Part shown: piece after piece, positions 18,090 through 22,870 of the stretch
Numbering within the stretch: the first letter of the stretch is position 1
Layout of the letters: every line of letters begins with the position of its first letter
Source: Terfezia claveryi
Lineage: Eukaryota; Ascomycota; Pezizomycetes; Pezizales; Pezizaceae
DNA length: 22,870 nt
Direction of reading: 5' to 3'
NCBI GenBank assembly: GCA_015179025.1
Contig: WHUX01000490.1
Span: 1-22,870 of the forward strand
The notes under the pieces: model-generated
Told to the model about the DNA's origin: nothing
Seen by the model: the letters and a program-made list of their open reading frames with translations, nothing else
Databases searched by the model: none
Translations under genes and position numbers: made by a program

Positions 18090-18824
18090 TGTAAGTGTGG
18101 GCCAAGTTAGTAGAGGTGTTCCTAAGATGAACACGGCTATACCAACGTGGTTGGGCAGCTAAGTACACTGTCTAGGTCCTATACAGGAGTCCTAAAGAGC
18201 GGCTGGCTGTTGGTGTATTTGGGGGGTGTTCGGGAGAGTCACGGAGATCTGGAGAAAGAATATTACAGGTGTAGCTTGTATATTCTGATGTTGCTCGACT
18301 AGATGGTACCGAAAGAGATCCTGTCCTATCTAGAGGCCACGGAAATAAGGTCTTTAATAGACACTAGATTTCTGAGGCTATGAGTCTAACGAACTCATGT
18401 AAGGACAATCATCAAGACTCATTATGATACCTGATCATAATGGATACAAGATGGCTCATTCTAGATACGTTCTGTATCATAGATGACGCCAGAGAAAGTA
18501 ATAGAAATGAGGCTGACAATAGAATAGAGAATAAGACATGACATCAGTTGCCGAACAAGATAGGCAACTGGAACAGGAGAAAGTGGTTAGCTTGCTGACC
18601 ACATAAAACATGTCAGTAATGAGTCAGTGATAAAGGAAAGAGATAACGTGCTAAAGAAGACAACACTAATACATGAGTAATCCTTATACTAATCCAACTG
18701 AGGGAAATACCTAAACGAGTAAAATGCGTCCTAAACATTAGCTAAAGAAAATCCTAAAAATAGCCAAAGAGATTCCAACGTTCAAACAAGACTTATAGTA
18801 AGGAGAAAACAAGTATTCTTTACA
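18090..18824. mobile_element. Solo LTR of a second retrotransposon family (735 bp)
   Basis: The inserted segment begins TGTAAGTGTGG and ends TTCTTTACA (TGTAA...TTACA ends). It is flanked by AGAAT at 18085-18089 and 18825-18829. Joining the flanks restores the uninterrupted LTR sequence seen at the matching place in the 5868 and 8659 copies. It has no similarity to family A and no ORF. The length and ends fit an LTR, perhaps of a Copia-type element, but family and orientation cannot be set from an LTR alone. Confidence 0.85.
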
Positions 18825-18829
18825 AGAAT
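18825..18829 (+). repeat. Target site duplication AGAAT (right copy)
   Basis: AGAAT repeats 18085-18089 and directly borders the 735 bp insertion. The undisturbed LTR copies have this 5-mer once. Confidence 0.88.
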
Positions 18830-19828
18830 ATTCCCATGTCTGCATGTTATACGTACTTCGCTTATAGCTCGCTTATCCCATTAAAGAATTCTTATCCGAG
18901 ACAACTAAATTCAATTCCAGATACGTTACCAATCCCCGATACTATCGAATTACCATCCGACAATATCCAAAGGCATCTAATTATGTTTCCGGCAATATTC
19001 ACTTAATAGTGTCTAGTGTCCATTGAAAATAATTTTCAACTGCACATAACTCTATGAATAGAGAACCGTGGTTCACAAGTAAATTACCATTGGAAAGGTA
19101 TCAACGCATAGAAGATTATAGAATCTTAGTTTATTGCGATACCCAAATTATTCATAGAGTTATTACCAATAATAAGTAAACCTCCTCGTGGACCTATATG
19201 ATCATATTAAAAGTCTTATATCTCCATGAGTTTAACTCCGATCATAAAAAGGATTGCAGAAATGGAATCAGGACGAAGAGTAGGCCTAGATAGAACCTTG
19301 AAACATTCAATTCGGAGAACTTTATGTTTTGGCCCTACCTTTGGCCTCTGTCCTGGGCGCACTCCCTTATAGTATCACCGGACACACTTTGGTCTAAAGT
19401 GCGCCCTCGGTCCTTCATTTTTTCAGTTATTTTTACCGAATTATTTTCCTGCAGTTCAGGGTAATAATTCAATATTCAGGGTAACGCCAAGACTTCAGGG
19501 TAACAGTTAATATAGCTAGCATATATATGCATATAGTCCGCATATTAATCTGAGTATAACTATTGAACCGTTAATCAGATTCTTATGAAACTTAAACCGT
19601 AGCTCCCTCAAGGGTCTATGGACGTTCCATAAGGGTCTTAACCATCTAGGATGATTATAAACCACTCCGAGGTTCATACCTGTTTCATATACTTAACTCT
19701 TATAGATAAGTATTAGAAATGTTTGCACCACACTACTAAGAGTGTACCTAGAGTTCATATAGATTCTAGGGTCGTTCTATAAGGGCCCAAGTACCTTTGG
19801 TAGGGCTGGATGTCACCCCGTGACAGTG

Positions 19829-19839
19829 CCTCCCCCCTT
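19829..19839 (-). promoter_or_regulatory. Polypurine tract of the minus-strand gypsy element
   Basis: AAGGGGGGAGG on the minus strand, three bases from the LTR start at 19825. This is the primer site for plus-strand cDNA synthesis in LTR retrotransposons. Its presence shows that the adjacent LTR is the 3' one. Confidence 0.8.
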
Positions 19840-19841
19840 GA

Positions 19842-19861
19842 GGTTCTTGTCCGCAAGAACC
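19842..19861. other. Perfect 8 bp hairpin beside the polypurine tract
   Basis: GGTTCTTG and CAAGAACC are perfect inverted arms around TCCG, two to three bases upstream (in element orientation) of the polypurine tract. The plus gypsy copy lacks this region, so conservation cannot be judged in this window. Confidence 0.6.
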
Positions 19862-20068
19862 TAATTGAACATGCAATCAGAATCATTATTGCTACTAACA
19901 ACAATAGATGGGGCTTGAGGACCAGTCCTCATGTACGGCAGCCAAAACATAGCTGCGTACGTCTCATTGAACCCCTGGGACAAAATGGCATAAGAAATAC
20001 AGGTAAAACAAAAACGTAAAGATAATTCAAAAAACTTAATGCCTAATATAGGAAAAAAAGAAAATTCC

Positions 20069-20440
20069 TCACAAGATAACATCAGGGTCCTGAGGCTTAC
20101 GAGGATTATCCAGATGGAATTTTCGAATTAAATCGGCAGCTCCATCCTTCAGGTTCTCATATGGTTCCCATGTGTTATCATCAGGACCGTAACCCTTCTA
20201 AGAGACTAAATACATTAGCCATCCCTTTCTGAGCTCACTTGTCCTAACCTTTTCCACCTGGTATTACGATTCTTCGAGGTCGACTGGAGGGGGTATTGGT
20301 GAGCGTCTGCCGGCAATCGTGTTAAGGTGGTAGGGTTCCAACAAACTAATATAAAAAACTGGGTGGGTTTTGCCTGTACTCGGGGGAAGATCTAACTCAT
20401 AGGCATAGATGCCTATGAGCCGTTTGATTCTAAACTTCCC
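20069..20440 (-). pseudogene. pol: Integrase C-terminal domain and chromodomain of pol
   Basis: The chromodomain binds chromatin marks and steers integration in chromoviruses. On the minus strand the frame reads a GPY/F-like integrase end (GKFRIKRLIGIYAYELDLP, then HPVFYISLLEPY), a Pro-rich spacer (GRRSPIPPPVDLEES), then YQVEKVRTSELRKG, WLMYLVS and [12 protein letters not shown], followed by an AADLIRKFH helix. This is the classic chromodomain pattern V-E-K-x...Y-L-V-x-W-K-G-Y...N-T-W-E-P. TAA at 20264-20266 (CAA expected) and TAG at 20198-20200 (Trp expected, an aromatic-cage residue) disrupt it. The polyprotein would end at TGA 20069-20071. A stop near 20438 precedes the GKF step. Confidence 0.82.
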
Positions 20441-21470
20441 TCATAACTTGTAGTCAAGCTTCTTGGTCTGACGCCTTGTTTTGTGGTTCTTTGCGTTGAC
20501 CATAACCCAATCTCCCACTTTGAATGTTAGTTCCTTCTCTGCTACCTTGAGATTGTAGTATTTGGACATCCGGTCCTGCGCTGCCTTCATGTTCTCCCTC
20601 ATAGCCTCTCTCATTGCGTCCAAGGTTTCGACTGTTTTGACTGTCTCAGGGTTGTTCAATTCAGTTGAGGCTTCGGTTGGGTTCTGGAAATTATTTTCTA
20701 GGTGTTGAGTATATACGGCAAAGAATGGTGTGAGTTTAGTACTAGAGTGGACAGTGTTATTATAACAGAACTCGGCAAATGGTAATAACTCGACCCAGTC
20801 ATCCTGATCCCAACAGCAATATGTCCGTAGATAATGCTCAAGAGTCTGGTTGACTCGTTCGGTTTGACCATCGGTCTGGGGGTGATATGCCGAGGACTTA
20901 TCCAACTCAACTCCTAATAACCGCATTACCTCCATCCAAAACGAACTTGTAAACACCGAGTCCCGATCTGAAACAACCCTCTTTAGTAATCCGTGCAGCC
21001 TCCAAACCTCCTTGACATATATCCCAGCCAACTCTTTTGCCTTCCGGTTCTTTAAGGGAATGAAATGTAATATCTTAGTACACCTATCAACAATAACCTA
21101 GATCTGATTATACCCTTTGACTGGTGGTAAATCAGTGATGAAATCTATCGAAATATGTTCCCACGGCCTATAGGGGATTGGAAGAGGTATGAGCTTGCCA
21201 TATTTCTTATGTCTTGCTGTCTTGTTTCTTTAGCAAGCATCGCATGTGTGAACGTAGTTTCGTACCCAATCTTCATATTAGGCCAGTAGTAATTTCATTT
21301 CATGAGCTCGAGGGTTTTGTCACATCCGAAATGACCTGCAACTTTAGCATTGTGACACTGGAAAGCCACTTTCAACTTAAGGTAGTTGTTGTCAGGTATA
21401 TATAGGCGACGTTCATAGGTTACCATGTTATCTTCTAAACTGTAATGATCGAGTCCAGGGTAATCCTTGC
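20441..21470 (-). pseudogene. pol: Integrase region of pol, minus copy
   Basis: This is the DNA-joining enzyme of the element. The zinc-binding domain (about 21230-21370) keeps the His of KVAGHFG and both Cys of the C-x2-C pair (TCDAC). A stop follows the second Cys (CAA to TAA). The core has [10 protein letters not shown] (near 21140), VSDRDSVFTSSFW (near 20960) and TDGQTERVNQTLE (near 20860), the DDE residues with 35 residues between the second Asp and the Glu. The longest open stretch is 21031-20441, which ends with VAEKELTFKVGDWVMVNAKN, the usual entry to the GPY/F domain. It aligns with 13560-14346 of the plus copy and supplies the part missing there. Confidence 0.9.
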
Positions 21471-22220
21471 CAAACTTTAACGCGTTCCGAATTCCTAACC
21501 ACTTGTCATCCCTGAGGGTAGCCTTTAGGATCTCTTTTGACCAACTTGATTCTTCCTTTGTAAGGCCTTCACTGCCATAATAGGCGCGTTAGTAGACTCT
21601 CCTCACTTGTTCCTAGTTGGAATTGACCAGGCTTAAACATCCGAATCGTGTGGTCCTGCTTCTCTCCCCCTCCTTCGAGGTCAGGATCAACCTGACGAGA
21701 AAGGCATCTGCTTTGCCATTTTTATCACCTGGGCGGTAGATGATTCTAAAATTAAATTGGCTTAGTATTTCCGCCCATCTGGCCTGCCTTCGATTGAGTA
21801 TTTTAGTGGAATTAAAGTACTCAAGGTTCTTGTGATCCGTATACACAATTATCTCCTCCGAGGCGCCATGAGAAAATGTCTCCATTCCTGGAAACAATTG
21901 ACAATTACGACCATCTCTTTGTCATGGACGTTGTAATTAAGTTCTGCTGGGATAAAGCGTTTCGAATAGTACGCTACTGGGTGCCAACGACCATCTGGTT
22001 CTTTTTGGATAGAATACCAGCTTTGCTAGATCAGACCGTCTGTCTCGATCATTTTCGGTCGTTCTGGGTGATAATGGCATAGTATTGGAGTGGTAGTGAA
22101 CCTATATTTTAACTCATCGAAGGCCTGTTGACACTGCTGTGTCCAGTTCAGGAACTCCATTGTGCGTTAGTGTCTGAATGGCAAAGCCAAACTACTAAAG
22201 CCTTAAATAACCGGCGATAG
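21471..22220 (-). pseudogene. pol: RNase H region of pol, minus copy
   Basis: It reads, on the minus strand, WNWTQQCQQAFDELKY (near 22130), KRFIPAELNY and [10 protein letters not shown] (near 21910), [10 protein letters not shown] (near 21835) and [15 protein letters not shown] (near 21780). These are the conserved blocks of Ty3/gypsy RNase H. The first Asp block is damaged by small changes near 22040, and a stop and frameshift separate it from the rest. The longest open part is 21897-21613. Confidence 0.85.
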
Positions 22221-22870
22221 AAATTAGCAAAACCATAAACCTCTGCACTCTTTGAATTCCGAGGAGCCTCCAGCGAGGATTCCTGACTTTTTCTGCCCAT
22301 TTGTATCCCCTTTGTACCTCTTTAAATCCAGAATTCACTTCTAGGACATGAAGATATACTTATCTATGTTGACACAAGGTTATTCTCATTAGTTTCGCAG
22401 CACCCAACAGATAGCTCGACATGTTCTTCCTCTTTTGGGTATAAATGAGGATATATCAATATACAACTATTCCTCGGTCAATTCGTTCGATAGAATATTG
22501 TTAACATGTCTTGGAAAACAGATGCCATTAGTTAGCCCAAAAGGCATAACTGTATATTTGTATAAGCCATATCTTGTCTGAATGCTGTTTTCCACTCGTC
22601 TACGGCCGCTATTCTGAGTAAGTTAAACCCGAGTTTGAGATCGAGTTTGGAGAAAACCTGTTAAGTACCAACTTGTTCCATTAGGGTAGTCATAAGTGGT
22701 AGGGGATACTTGTCTTTTTTGGTTATGGCATTGAGCCCTCTATAGTCTACGACTATTCTGAGCTTGCCATTTGGCTGTTTGGGAAGAATATAGGAGCGCC
22801 AGCACTGCTTTTGCTCGGTCTTATCTTGCCGGTTTGGAGCATCTCATCTAGGTATTCTTTGAGAAGCTCC
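22221..22870 (-). pseudogene. pol: Reverse transcriptase region of pol, minus copy (partial at window edge)
   Basis: The frame enters at the right edge with the [10 protein letters not shown] segment and continues through [15 protein letters not shown] and [13 protein letters not shown] to the palm. The catalytic box, intact as VYIDDIL in the plus copy, is shortened by small deletions around 22455-22475 so that a TGA replaces it. Further indels lie near 22510 and 22370. Without the YIDD Asp pair this copy cannot encode active reverse transcriptase. Confidence 0.87.

Larger units (their letters stand above)
17623..19825 (-). mobile_element. 3' LTR of the minus-strand element, split by a foreign solo LTR
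   Basis: On the minus strand it starts TGTCACGGGGTGACATCC at 19825 and ends GGGCCCCCATGACA at 17623. Subtracting the 735 bp insertion and one 5 bp duplication leaves about 1463 bp, equal to the other LTRs of the family. Its U3 border touches a polypurine tract, which identifies it as the 3' LTR. TATA box at 17917-17924. Confidence 0.93.
17623..22870 (-). mobile_element. Ty3/gypsy chromovirus, minus copy, 3' part (continues right)
   Basis: Read on the minus strand the order is RT (entering at 22870), RNase H, integrase, chromodomain, polypurine tract, 3' LTR. It is the same family as 5868-14346 by LTR and pol alignment. The 5' half (5' LTR, gag, protease) lies beyond the right edge. The bases just outside its LTR end are GCCTA (17618-17622). 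The matching duplication would be outside the window. Stops, small indels and a nested solo LTR show that it is inactive. Confidence 0.92.

Noticed and set aside
21876..22082. Plus-strand 68-codon ORF
   Set aside because: It is antisense to the RNase H region of the minus gypsy copy.

Overview
The window reads as transposon-dominated DNA from a filamentous fungus. The basis is decayed Ty3/gypsy retrotransposons with a fungal-type Gag, a chromodomain and LTRs of about 1.46 kb, together with C-to-T/G-to-A damage resembling repeat-induced point mutation (RIP). The species cannot be named from the sequence. No intact cellular gene was found, and no rRNA, tRNA or CRISPR array was seen.

Layout. 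(1) 1-354 is the end of a minus-strand LTR that continues left of the window. (2) 355-759 is a broken ORF with a very acidic C-terminus. (3) About 939-5225 is the most unusual structure: a foldback-like palindrome of roughly 4.3 kb. Its arms are about 1.98 and 1.75 kb and carry their own 100-125 bp direct subrepeats. The arms enclose a 560 bp spacer made largely of about 39 bp repeats with (TA)n tracts. No transposase was found in it. (4) 5868-14346 is a plus-strand Ty3/gypsy element: 5' LTR, gag, protease, RT, RNase H and integrase, cut off before its 3' end. Its gag is split at 8659-10120 by a solo LTR of the same family, with a 5 bp ATGGG target duplication. (5) 14347-17622 holds a short palindrome, degenerate ~58 bp repeats, a decayed minus-strand gene that may belong to the DUF6532 group, A-rich tandem repeats, and an ORF broken by an LTR. 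(6) 17623-22870 is the 3' part of a minus-strand copy of the same retrotransposon family: 3' LTR, polypurine tract, chromodomain, integrase, RNase H and part of RT. Its LTR contains a 735 bp solo LTR of another family (TSD AGAAT).

Relationships. The two gypsy copies face each other and their pol regions align closely. Together they describe the whole element: the plus copy supplies the 5' LTR, gag, protease and an intact YIDD reverse transcriptase motif, and the minus copy supplies the chromodomain, the polypurine tract and the 3' LTR. Both are disabled by stops and frameshifts, so neither is autonomous. Order of events (inference): insertion of the two gypsy copies, then nested insertion of the two LTRs and loss of their internal parts, with mutation accumulating throughout.
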